Shown piece by piece: positions 1 to 5,080 of a stretch of DNA of 5,080 nucleotides (within the stretch, counting starts at the first letter, position 1; every line of letters begins with the position of its first letter). The position numbers were made by a program, and so were the translations under genes. The stretch spans positions 1 through 5,080 of the forward strand of contig CAKRUL010000130.1 of assembly GCA_934403665.1 (NCBI GenBank), in the 5' to 3' direction. The notes beneath the pieces were generated by a model. It saw nothing but the letters and a program-made list of their open reading frames with translations, was not told where the DNA came from and did not search any database. The stretch comes from an uncultured Clostridia bacterium (GTDB lineage: Bacteria; Bacillota_A; Clostridia; UMGS1840; HGM11507).

Positions 1-509
1 CCAGAATCGTTGTTATGAAAGACGGTATCATTCAGCAGGTTGATTCTCCCCAGGTTCTGTATGAAACACCTGCAAAATTATTCGTTGCAGGATTAATGGG
101 AAGCCCTCAGATGAACTTCATCGACTCCAAACTGGAGAAAAAAGAGGATGGATACTATATCGTATTCGCTTCCTACTCCATCAAAATTCCGGATGGAAAA
201 GTGGCAGCAGCGAAAAACCTGGATCAGTACATAGGCAAAGAAGTTGTTCTGGGTATTCGTCCGGAAAACATTCATGACGAAGAAGCTTTCCTGAACCTGT
301 CTCCTGACAGTGTGATTTCCGTGAAAGTGGAAGTTGCCGAGTTGATGGGCGCTGAAACATACCTGTATCTGGACTTTGAGGGCAAAAAGTTCACCGCAAG
401 AGTGAACCCGAGAACACAGGCGAAACACGGCGATGTCATCAAAGTTGCTATGGATCTGAACAAGATTCATCTGTTCGACAAAGAAACAGAAAAAACCATC
501 TTCAATTAA
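1..509 (+). CDS. ugpC: ABC transporter ATP-binding protein, MsmX/UgpC (MalK-like) family, C-terminal part only
   Basis: This is the energising ATPase of a carbohydrate-type ABC importer. It would sit on the cytoplasmic face of the membrane and drive sugar or glycerol-phosphate uptake. The frame is open from the left edge (first full codon at base 3), so the gene begins before the window. About 168 residues are visible, against roughly 365-370 for the family, so Walker A, the signature motif and Walker B are not in view. What is visible is the end of the nucleotide-binding domain (RIVVMKDGIIQQVDSP), then the linker LFVAGLMGSPQMNFI, then the regulatory/TOBE-like beta domain with the family-typical GIRPENI and AELMGAETYLYL segments. 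The ATG at base 15 is an internal Met, not a start. The gene ends at TAA 507-509 and faces the convergent deaminase gene across a hairpin terminator. The family is clear. The transported substrate cannot be told, because in Firmicutes one such ATPase often serves several importers. The symbol follows common annotation practice; msmX or msmK would be equally fair. Confidence 0.93.
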   Translation, partial: RIVVMKDGIIQQVDSPQVLYETPAKLFVAGLMGSPQMNFIDSKLEKKEDGYYIVFASYSIKIPDGKVAAAKNLDQYIGKEVVLGIRPENIHDEEAFLNLSPDSVISVKVEVAELMGAETYLYLDFEGKKFTARVNPRTQAKHGDVIKVAMDLNKIHLFDKETEKTIFN

Positions 510-544
510 GCAGCATACTCAAAAATTCCATAAAAAAGAAAAAC

Positions 545-580
545 AGCCTCCTGCGATGTGTAAAAACATCGCAGGAGGCT
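545..580. terminator. Bidirectional intrinsic terminator between convergent genes
   Basis: AGCCTCCTGCGATGT (545-559) pairs perfectly over 15 bp with 566-580, leaving a 6-base loop (GTAAAA). The stem starts 35 bases after the ABC ATPase stop and 20 bases beyond the deaminase stop. On the minus strand the stem is followed by a long U-rich tract, the complement of the A-run at about 531-543, so it should be a strong terminator for the deaminase gene. On the plus strand the tail is only TTCTCATT after the stem, so termination there would depend more on stem stability. The structure is seen directly; use in both directions is inferred from gene orientation. Confidence 0.9.
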
Positions 581-600
581 TTCTCATTGTCCGATAAATA

Positions 601-1089
601 TCAATATCCCAAAGAATTCACCACGGTATCGTCATTATAAATCCAGTCCCGTACATTAATCACATCATACTCTGCCGGTGTCCGGCGTATGACAACCCGT
701 TCCACTCCTGCATTGATGATCATGCGCTTGCACATGGAGCAGCTGTTGGCTTCCGGAACCAGTTCTCTTGTCTTGACATCAACCCCCACCAAATACAGCG
801 TGCCCCCGATCATTTCGCGGCGGGAAGCGCTGATGATGCAGTTTGCCTCCGCATGAACGGAACGGCAAAGCTCATATCGCTCACCCCTGGGAATCCCCAT
901 TTTTTCGCGCAGACACACACCAAGGTCATTACAGTTTTTCCTTCCGCGCGGCGAACCCGTATACCCGGTGGATATAATCTCGTCGTGATTGACAATAATC
1001 GCGCCGAAATTCCGCCGCAGGCAAGTACCTCTCTGCGCTACCGCCTGTGCTATATCCAGGTAATAATTGCTTTTTCCTTTCCGGTGCAT
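601..1089 (-). CDS. dCMP/cytidine deaminase-family protein (ComEB-like, COG2131 type)
   Basis: This is a predicted zinc-dependent nucleotide deaminase in the cytosol. By family it would convert dCMP to dUMP, feeding thymidylate synthesis; relatives are named ComEB after the late-competence locus. From the start chosen here it has 162 residues, normal for the family. The zinc site is visible as HAE at residues 79-81 (His ligand, catalytic Glu) and CxxC at 117-120 (SCSMC). The conserved stretches TCLRRNFGAIIV (22-33), STGYTGSPRGRKNC (40-53) and GERYELCRSVHAEAN (69-83) are intact. Additional Cys at 23, 53, 59 and 75 could form a second structural metal site, as in phage-type dCMP deaminases; this is inference. 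The open frame extends 34 codons further upstream (to 1191), but ATG 1087-1089 has a strong GAGGAG site six bases before it and family homology begins right there, while the upstream ATG has no good site and lies almost on the predicted transcription start. The gene is monocistronic, convergent with the ABC gene and divergent from uppS. Exact substrate (dCMP versus another nucleotide) is not proven by sequence. Confidence 0.9.
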   Translation of the reverse strand: MHRKGKSNYYLDIAQAVAQRGTCLRRNFGAIIVNHDEIISTGYTGSPRGRKNCNDLGVCLREKMGIPRGERYELCRSVHAEANCIISASRREMIGGTLYLVGVDVKTRELVPEANSCSMCKRMIINAGVERVVIRRTPAEYDVINVRDWIYNDDTVVNSLGY

Positions 1090-1095
1090 ATCTCT

Positions 1096-1101
1096 CTCCT
1101 C
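1096..1101 (-). promoter_or_regulatory. Ribosome binding site that fixes the deaminase start
   Basis: Read on the minus strand this is GAGGAG, six bases (AGAGAT) before the ATG at 1089-1087. It is close to the ideal Shine-Dalgarno sequence and favours this ATG over the in-frame upstream ATG at 1191. Confidence 0.85.
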
Positions 1102-1144
1102 TTTTCTTTGATTTTTCTTGGTTTCAAAACCGCAAGTGACACCG

Positions 1145-1161
1145 TTCACGCAACGCGTGAA
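1145..1161. repeat. Perfect 7-3-7 inverted repeat in the deaminase leader
   Basis: TTCACGC (1145-1151) and GCGTGAA (1155-1161) are exact reverse complements around a 3-base centre (AAC on the plus strand). The element lies inside the predicted untranslated leader of the deaminase gene, about 55 bases before its start codon and about 40 bases after the predicted transcription start. It could be an RNA hairpin or a protein-binding operator. No U-run follows it on the minus strand, so it is not an evident terminator. Function is unknown; only the symmetry is observed. Confidence 0.55.
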
Positions 1162-1205
1162 AAGGACATCGCCCAAAGACTTGCCAAGCACATCTTTCTG
1201 TGCCC

Positions 1206-1234
1206 ATTATACCATGTATGAATTTAAATGAAAA
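1206..1234 (-). promoter_or_regulatory. Predicted sigma-A-type promoter of the deaminase gene
   Basis: On the minus strand there is a consensus -10 box TATAAT (1211-1206), a 17-base spacer, and a -35 box TTTTCA (1234-1229) that matches four of six positions of TTGACA. Transcription would start near base 1199, giving a leader of about 110 bases before the ATG at 1089. The -10 box and spacing are good; the -35 box is moderate. There is no experimental support. Confidence 0.7.
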
Positions 1235-1243
1235 TAGATTTCA

Positions 1244-1255
1244 AAAATTAATTTT
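1244..1255. promoter_or_regulatory. AT-only palindrome between the divergent promoters
   Basis: AAAATTAATTTT is a perfect 12-bp palindrome inside a very AT-rich stretch (about 1221-1268) that separates the two divergent promoters. It lies just upstream of the deaminase -35 box and about 36 bases before the uppS -10 element. Such DNA could act as an UP-element or bind a regulator, but in sequence this AT-rich a 12-base palindrome may arise by chance. Confidence 0.25.
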
Positions 1256-1290
1256 ATTTTCTATAAATGTGGATTTCTGTTGAAGTTTTA

Positions 1291-1299
1291 TGTTATAAT
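1291..1299 (+). promoter_or_regulatory. Extended -10 promoter of the uppS-cdsA-dxr-rseP operon
   Basis: TGTTATAAT is an exact extended -10 element (TG, one base, TATAAT at 1294-1299). No good -35 box sits 17 bases upstream (GGATTT at 1271-1276), which is tolerable for extended -10 promoters. Transcription would start near 1306, leaving a leader of only about 25 bases before the uppS ATG. A weaker alternative, TTGAAG (1280-1285) with TATGAA (1302-1307) at 16-base spacing, also exists. The position fits the start of the operon. Confidence 0.7.
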
Positions 1300-1330
1300 A
1301 ATATGAAATACAAGGTAACGGAGCGAATCT

Positions 1331-2071
1331 ATGAAAAAAAAGTGGAATACATACGGATTGGATCTGGAAAACTTACCAAAACATATTGCCATCATTATGG
1401 ATGGGAACGGCCGCTGGGCTAAAAAAAGAGGGCTTCCCCGCAGTGCCGGCCACGCCAGAGGCGCAGAAAATTTAAGACACATCACTCATTTTTGTTACGA
1501 TATCGGCGTGAAGGCCTTGACTTTGTATGCCTTCTCTACGGAGAACTGGAACCGTCCGCTCCAGGAAGTGAATGCCTTGATGGATTTATTTACCGAAAAC
1601 CTAAACCATTATGTGGAGCTGATGGGGGATCGCCAGGCAGAGGTTCGTTTTATCGGCGAAAAAGACCGTCTTGGAGACAAGCTGAAGCAGAAAATGCTGG
1701 AAGTGGAAGCCTATTCGAGTCAGTTTAAAAATTCCGGTTTTGTATTGAATTTTGCAATAAATTATGGAAGCAGAGACGAAATTCTTCGCGCCACAAAACA
1801 AATTGCGCAGGAATACAAAAACGGAAACATCTCTCTGGACGAGATTGACGCCCCTTTGTTTTCGGAGCATCTGTACACACACGGAGTTCCGGATCCGGAC
1901 TTGCTGATTCGTCCCAGCGGAGAACAGCGGATATCCAATTTTCTTCTTTGGCAGTGTGCCTATACCGAATTTTATTATTCCGATATTCTATGGCCGGATT
2001 TCAAGGCAAAGCATTTGGCAGAAGCCATCAAAGAATATCAGAAAAGAAACCGCCGTTTTGGAAAGGTGTGA
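1331..2071 (+). CDS. uppS: Isoprenyl transferase (undecaprenyl diphosphate synthase)
   Basis: A cis-prenyltransferase. By family it condenses isopentenyl diphosphate units onto farnesyl diphosphate to make C55 undecaprenyl diphosphate, the lipid carrier for peptidoglycan and wall polymers. It acts in the cytosol at the membrane surface. The product is 246 residues, standard length. Family marks are HIAIIMDGNGRWAKKRG (18-34) with the Mg-binding catalytic Asp24, GHARGAEN (40-47) with His41, FSTENW (68-73), INYGSRDEI (143-151), and RPSGEQRISNFLLWQ (194-208) with the diphosphate-binding Arg194 and Arg200, then Glu213 and WPDF (221-224). The motif reads RPSGE where many homologues have RTSGE, a tolerated variant. 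The ATG at 1331 is preceded by GGAG (1320-1323) at seven bases. The gene is first in its operon, behind its own promoter; neither frr nor pyrH lies between that promoter and uppS. Its stop codon overlaps the cdsA ribosome binding site, implying coupled translation. Confidence 0.97.
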   Translation: MKKKWNTYGLDLENLPKHIAIIMDGNGRWAKKRGLPRSAGHARGAENLRHITHFCYDIGVKALTLYAFSTENWNRPLQEVNALMDLFTENLNHYVELMGDRQAEVRFIGEKDRLGDKLKQKMLEVEAYSSQFKNSGFVLNFAINYGSRDEILRATKQIAQEYKNGNISLDEIDAPLFSEHLYTHGVPDPDLLIRPSGEQRISNFLLWQCAYTEFYYSDILWPDFKAKHLAEAIKEYQKRNRRFGKV

Positions 2072-2083
2072 GGGAGGAATTTT

Positions 2084-2887
2084 ATGCTGAAACGAGTTAT
2101 CTCCGCTCTTGTAGGGCTTGTTTTGTTTTTCGTTGTGATGTTCTCTGAAAAATCAGTGCTTTCGATTGCTATTTTAGTGGTAACATCCATTGCGCTGTTT
2201 GAAGTATATCGTGCATATCATTTTCATAAAATAAAAATATTGCTGTTTCTCGGTCTTTTGGTGGCGCTTGCCTTCTCCTTCGGAAACTATTTCGAGGGAT
2301 TGACGATCCTGGCTTTTGCCTTCGGTTTTCTGCTGTTGATGGTTCTCTTTCTTCTGGCACGCCACGAAAGTTTCCGCACCGAAGATATCGGAACCTATGT
2401 GTTTGTGACTTTGGTGATTACCTTCGCATTTTCAAATATTGCTTATTTAAGACGGCTTCCCAACGGATTATTTGTCGTGTGGCTCCCCTTTATCATCGCA
2501 TGGTGTACGGATAGCGCCGCTTACTTTGCCGGACGCTTTTTAGGAAAACATAAGCTTTGTGAGAAAATCAGTCCGAAGAAAACCGTCGAGGGGGCAATCG
2601 GCGGAATTGCAGGAAGTATTGCAGGACTTTTGATTTATCAGGCGATTCTTTGGTTCGGCTTTCAGACACCGGTAAACCCGTGGCTTTTGGTTGCGATGGG
2701 GCTTCTCGGCTCGGTTACCTCTCAGATGGGCGACCTTTTCGCTTCCATCATCAAACGGGAAAACGGAATCAAGGATTTCGGGCATATCATGCCGGGACAC
2801 GGCGGAATCATGGATCGATTCGACAGCCTGATTCTGACAACTCCGTTTGTTTTCCTGTTTGTCAGCATGTTCCCGCTGGTCGGTTAA
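2084..2887 (+). CDS. cdsA: Phosphatidate cytidylyltransferase (CDP-diacylglycerol synthase)
   Basis: An integral membrane enzyme that by family makes CDP-diacylglycerol from CTP and phosphatidic acid, the branch point for phosphatidylglycerol and other phospholipids. The product is 267 residues with about eight hydrophobic segments, as expected. The full CTP transferase signature is at residues 221-247: it opens with SIIKR, has KD at 230-231 and closes with HGGIMDRFD (239-247). Other conserved parts are the Asp in AWCTDSAAYFAGR (139-151), SPKKTVEGAIGG (163-174) and QMGDLFAS (214-221) with Asp217. The ATG at 2084 follows a strong AGGGAGG site (2071-2077) that starts on the last base of the uppS stop, so the two genes are only 12 bases apart and probably translated together. 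No truncation or missing catalytic residue is seen. Confidence 0.96.
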   Translation: MLKRVISALVGLVLFFVVMFSEKSVLSIAILVVTSIALFEVYRAYHFHKIKILLFLGLLVALAFSFGNYFEGLTILAFAFGFLLLMVLFLLARHESFRTEDIGTYVFVTLVITFAFSNIAYLRRLPNGLFVVWLPFIIAWCTDSAAYFAGRFLGKHKLCEKISPKKTVEGAIGGIAGSIAGLLIYQAILWFGFQTPVNPWLLVAMGLLGSVTSQMGDLFASIIKRENGIKDFGHIMPGHGGIMDRFDSLILTTPFVFLFVSMFPLVG

Positions 2888-2919
2888 CATCCTATGAAGC
2901 GTCTTAAGAGGAGGTTATC

Positions 2920-4074
2920 ATGCAAACAAAGCGATTGAATATATTGGGCTCTACCGGTTCCATCGGCACACAGGCGCTGGAAATCTGCCGGCATTTGAAC
3001 ATCAAAGTATGCGGCATTTCCGCCGGCTCTAACATTGCTCTTCTGGAAGAACAGATCCGTGATTTTCACCCTCTGTTCTGTCATGTGTATGACGAAGAAA
3101 AAGGGCGCGATCTGGCGCTCAAAGTTCGTGATACCGATACCAAAGTTTTGTATGGGAAGGACACTCTGTGCGCATTCGCTCTGTCGGGTGATCCGGATAC
3201 CCTTCTCACCTCGGTGGTCGGGAGCGTTGGCCTTTTCCCCACGGTAAAAGCGATTGAAAACGGAATGAAAATTGCGCTTGCAAACAAAGAGACTCTGGTG
3301 GCAGCCGGTAAACTGGTGATGGAGAAAGCAAAAAAACATCATGTTCCCATCGTTCCTGTCGACAGCGAACACAGCGCTGTGTTTCAGGCGTTGCAGGGAA
3401 ATGACCGAAAAAATCTGAAGCGCATTCTTCTGACCGCTTCCGGCGGTCCCTTTTTCGGGAAATCTTTAGAGGAACTGCGCAATGTAACCAGAAAAGACGC
3501 GCTGAACCATCCCAACTGGAGCATGGGTACAAAAATAACAATTGATTCTGCAACTCTGATGAATAAGGGATTTGAAGTGATTGAAGCGCGCTGGCTGTTT
3601 GATACCTCCGCCATTGACGTGGTCGTTCATCCCCAGAGCATCATCCATTCTATGGTGGAATATCAGGATCACTCCGTGATTGCTCAGCTTGGCGTTCCCA
3701 GCATGAAAATTCCGATTCAATACGCATTGACCTATCCGGAGAGACTGTCCTGTCCTGTGGAATCCCCGGATTTTTTTGAAATTGCAAACCTTTCTTTTTT
3801 CAAGCCGGACACAAAAACATTCCGTCTTTTGCAGCTGGCTTATGATGCACTCACCGCAGACGGCACTGCTCCTATGGTGCTGAACGGCGCGAACGAAATG
3901 ACGGTTCAGGCTTTTTTGGAGGACAAAATCCGCTTTACGGATATAGCGGACATTAACGAAGAAGTGCTCAAACGCCACAAACCAAAATCGGAGTATACGT
4001 TAGACGATTTTACAGAATATGACAATTGGGCGAGGGAAGAGGCGCTCTCGCTGATAAATGAGGTGATCCATTGA
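2920..4074 (+). CDS. dxr: 1-deoxy-D-xylulose 5-phosphate reductoisomerase
   Basis: A cytosolic enzyme of the MEP isoprenoid pathway. By family it rearranges and reduces DXP to 2-C-methyl-D-erythritol 4-phosphate with NADPH and a divalent metal, and is the target of fosmidomycin. The product is 384 residues, normal length. The NADPH-binding loop GSTGSIGTQAL is at 10-20, and ANKETLVAAG (121-130) carries Lys123. The metal site is VDSEH (147-151) with Asp148 and Glu150, completed by Glu219. Substrate residues are Ser174 in TASGGPF, His197 in NHPNW, Ser210, Asn215 and Lys216 in IDSATLMNKGFEVIEA (208-223), at the same spacing as in the E. coli enzyme. The C-terminal helical domain includes LNGANE (321-326). 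The ATG at 2920 has an AGGAGG site (2909-2914) five bases before it. The gene lies 32 bases after cdsA and overlaps rseP by four bases. It supplies the pathway that feeds UppS. Confidence 0.97.
   Translation: MQTKRLNILGSTGSIGTQALEICRHLNIKVCGISAGSNIALLEEQIRDFHPLFCHVYDEEKGRDLALKVRDTDTKVLYGKDTLCAFALSGDPDTLLTSVVGSVGLFPTVKAIENGMKIALANKETLVAAGKLVMEKAKKHHVPIVPVDSEHSAVFQALQGNDRKNLKRILLTASGGPFFGKSLEELRNVTRKDALNHPNWSMGTKITIDSATLMNKGFEVIEARWLFDTSAIDVVVHPQSIIHSMVEYQDHSVIAQLGVPSMKIPIQYALTYPERLSCPVESPDFFEIANLSFFKPDTKTFRLLQLAYDALTADGTAPMVLNGANEMTVQAFLEDKIRFTDIADINEEVLKRHKPKSEYTLDDFTEYDNWAREEALSLINEVIH
4060..4073 (+). promoter_or_regulatory. Ribosome binding site and TTG start of rseP inside the dxr end
   Basis: GAGGTG (4060-4065) lies five bases before TTG 4071-4073. 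The TTG shares TTGA with the dxr stop codon TGA (4072-4074), the usual stop/start overlap of coupled genes. The encoded N-terminus (MIATIIWAIIIFSLIIFIHEFGH) has the right distance to the HExxH motif, which supports TTG as the real start rather than a later ATG. Confidence 0.85.
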
Positions 4075-5063
4075 TAGCAACAATCATCTGGGCAATTATT
4101 ATCTTTTCTTTGATTATTTTTATCCATGAATTTGGACATTTTATCACTGCAAAGCTGTTTCATGTGAAAGTAAATGAATTCGCAATCGGCATGGGGCCCC
4201 AGCTGTGGAAAAAACAGAAGGGCGAAACCTTGTATTCGGTGAGAGTTTTCCCGATCGGCGGCTTTTGTCAGATGGAAGGCGAGGACGAGGATAATTACGA
4301 TCCGGATTCATTTCAGGTGAAACCAAAATGGCAGCGTTTTATCATTCTGTTTGCCGGCGCTTTTATGAATTTTGTTTTGGGTTTCCTTCTTCTGATTCTG
4401 CTTTCTTCCCTGTTTACCCCGAAAGAAAATTTCTATTCCATGACTCTTGCCGATGTCACACAGGGGTATCCTGCTTATGAGGCCGGCCTCCGTCCCGGAG
4501 ACGAAATTCTCCGTGTCAACGGAAACCGGATACACATTCGCCAGGATTATAATTTTTACAACAACGATCCCTCACAGATTCAGTTGGAGGTATGCAGAGA
4601 CGGCAAAACGCTGACTTTTTCTTTTGCACCGAAAGCAATCAAAATCAGTCAGGACGGACAGATTCTGGACGAAAACGCAACCGACGCTTATCAGACACAG
4701 TATGTTGCCGGAATTGTGTTTTCACAAAAGGACAAAAATATCGGAACCGTTCTTTCTCACAGCTTTTATGAATCTTGTTTTATGGGAAAAGTGGTGGTCG
4801 TCTCCCTTGCGGAGCTGATCAGCGGAAAAGTTTCTCCGAAATATCTGTCCGGGCCGATCGGTATCGTGTCGGAAATCGGAACGGCGGCGTCTATGGGGCT
4901 GAAAAACGTGCTTTGGTTGGCGGCTTTGATTACCATCAATCTGGGATTGATGAATCTTCTGCCGCTTCCTGCGCTGGATTATCAGCTTCCCTGCTTTCAC
5001 TCGTGTTTTCGTCCTGCACAGCTTCCTGTACAACCGTTTCGCCCGCCACGCTTTCCGCCTTGA
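4071..5063 (+). CDS. rseP: RIP metalloprotease RseP (site-2 protease), 3' end replaced at a junction after base 4979
   Basis: A membrane-embedded zinc protease that by family performs intramembrane cleavage of anti-sigma factors and other single-pass substrates. Seen: an N-terminal membrane segment carrying HEFGH (19-23, the HExxH zinc site), the conserved FAIGMGPQLWKK (37-48) and FPIGGFCQMEGED (60-72), a second membrane segment (about 90-114), one PDZ domain (about 118-190, with GYPAYEAGLRPGDEILRVNG), then LSGPIGIVSEIG (259-270) and a hydrophobic segment ending NLLPLPALD (295-303). In the family this last motif continues as LDGGR, with the Asp as third metal ligand, followed by roughly 40-50 more residues including the last membrane helix. 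Here, right after Asp303, the frame reads 27 unrelated Pro/Phe/Arg-rich residues and stops at 5061-5063. Bases 4071-4979 are confidently rseP; 4980-5063 probably are not. No single frameshift restores the family sequence, since none of the three forward frames after 4979 gives the expected GGRL continuation. It is best treated as a partial gene at a chimeric or rearranged junction. Confidence 0.85.
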   Translation: MIATIIWAIIIFSLIIFIHEFGHFITAKLFHVKVNEFAIGMGPQLWKKQKGETLYSVRVFPIGGFCQMEGEDEDNYDPDSFQVKPKWQRFIILFAGAFMNFVLGFLLLILLSSLFTPKENFYSMTLADVTQGYPAYEAGLRPGDEILRVNGNRIHIRQDYNFYNNDPSQIQLEVCRDGKTLTFSFAPKAIKISQDGQILDENATDAYQTQYVAGIVFSQKDKNIGTVLSHSFYESCFMGKVVVVSLAELISGKVSPKYLSGPIGIVSEIGTAASMGLKNVLWLAALITINLGLMNLLPLPALDYQLPCFHSCFRPAQLPVQPFRPPRFPP

Positions 5064-5079
5064 CCGCCAGCACCGATCC
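4981..5079 (-). CDS. Possible fragment of an unrelated minus-strand protein gene (partial)
   Basis: Read on the minus strand from the right edge, one frame gives GSVLAVKAESVAGETVVQEA and continues as an acidic, Gln/Ser/Glu-rich stretch to the junction at 4979/4980 (33 codons). The frame stays open past the junction to a TGA at 4936-4938, but that part is antisense to intact rseP and so is not meaningful coding. The composition (LAVKA followed by an acidic low-complexity segment) resembles the region just after a signal peptide in an exported Gram-positive protein, but no start, signal core or domain is in view. The segment matches no other part of this window in either direction. Function is unknown, and coding status is inferred only from composition and frame openness over a short length. 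Confidence 0.35.
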
Positions 5080-5080
5080 G

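Noticed and set aside
93..470. 125-codon minus-strand open frame antisense to the ABC ATPase
   Set aside because: The plus-strand ATPase is clearly real; the antisense frame has no domain or ribosome binding site.
1090..1191. N-terminal extension of the deaminase (34 extra codons from ATG at 1191)
   Set aside because: There is no proper ribosome binding site before it, it would sit about eight bases from the predicted transcription start, and family similarity begins at the internal ATG, which has a strong GAGGAG site.
853..1221. 122-codon plus-strand open frame antisense to the deaminase
   Set aside because: It is the mirror of the well-supported deaminase gene, has no ribosome binding site and shows no recognisable domain.
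1280..1299. TTGAAG (1280-1285) as the -35 box for TATAAT (1294-1299)
   Set aside because: The spacing is only 8 bases, far too short. The -10 is better explained as an extended -10 element.
1910..1926. RPSGE in UppS as a possible active-site defect (usual RTSGE)
   Set aside because: Arg, Ser, Gly and Glu are all kept, and the Thr-to-Pro change is a known variant among Firmicute homologues.
2884..3372. 162-codon minus-strand open frame over the dxr 5' end
   Set aside because: It is a shadow of dxr with no start signal and no family resemblance.
3466..3978. 170-codon minus-strand open frame inside dxr
   Set aside because: It is antisense to conserved catalytic regions of dxr, and its His/Phe/Arg-rich composition is typical of a shadow frame.
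4980..5063. The 27-residue tail as a simple frameshift of normal rseP
   Set aside because: None of the three forward frames after 4979 yields the expected GGRL-type continuation or a final membrane helix, so a one- or two-base indel does not explain it.
4980..5080. Foldback of nearby DNA (a copy of another part of the window in reverse)
   Set aside because: Reading the tail and its reverse complement against the rest of the window by eye gave no long match. The closest similarity is a short GGACGAAAAC shared with about 4667.

Overview
The window is a housekeeping stretch from a Gram-positive bacterium, most likely a member of the Clostridia (Lachnospiraceae or Oscillospiraceae type). The grounds are moderate GC, strong AGGAGG-type ribosome binding sites, sigma-A-like promoters, and the gene order uppS-cdsA-dxr-rseP, which is the conserved envelope/isoprenoid cluster of Firmicutes. 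The taxonomic call is inference from family resemblance and gene order, not from a search.

Layout. Bases 1-509 (+) hold the C-terminal part of a sugar-type ABC transporter ATPase (MsmX/UgpC family) whose N-terminal half lies before the window. A 15-bp perfect hairpin at 545-580 lies between this gene and the convergent gene and can terminate both. Bases 601-1089 (-) encode a zinc-dependent dCMP/cytidine deaminase-family protein (COG2131 type). Its true start is inside a longer open frame. The 241-base gap 1090-1330 carries back-to-back promoters, one for the deaminase and one for the operon on the right, plus a small perfect palindrome in the deaminase leader. From 1331 to the right end runs a tight (+) operon: uppS (undecaprenyl diphosphate synthase), cdsA (phosphatidate cytidylyltransferase), dxr (DXP reductoisomerase) and rseP (site-2 intramembrane metalloprotease). 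Gaps are 12 and 32 bases, followed by a 4-base stop/start overlap.

How the genes work together. Dxr commits carbon to the MEP isoprenoid pathway. UppS uses the resulting C5 units to build the C55 lipid carrier for peptidoglycan and wall polymers. CdsA makes CDP-diacylglycerol for phospholipids. RseP cleaves membrane-embedded substrates such as anti-sigma factors and signal-peptide remnants. The unit therefore links lipid-carrier, phospholipid and membrane-quality functions.

The one real anomaly is at the right edge. rseP is normal up to codon 303, the Asp of its conserved LDG metal-ligand motif. After base 4979 the sequence stops matching the family. The last 101 bases are more GC-rich and read best on the opposite strand, as an acidic, Ala/Glu/Val-rich protein segment. 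This looks like a junction between two unrelated pieces of DNA (assembly chimera or rearrangement) rather than a natural C-terminus. I found no CRISPR array, tRNA, rRNA, insertion sequence or evident novel system in this window.
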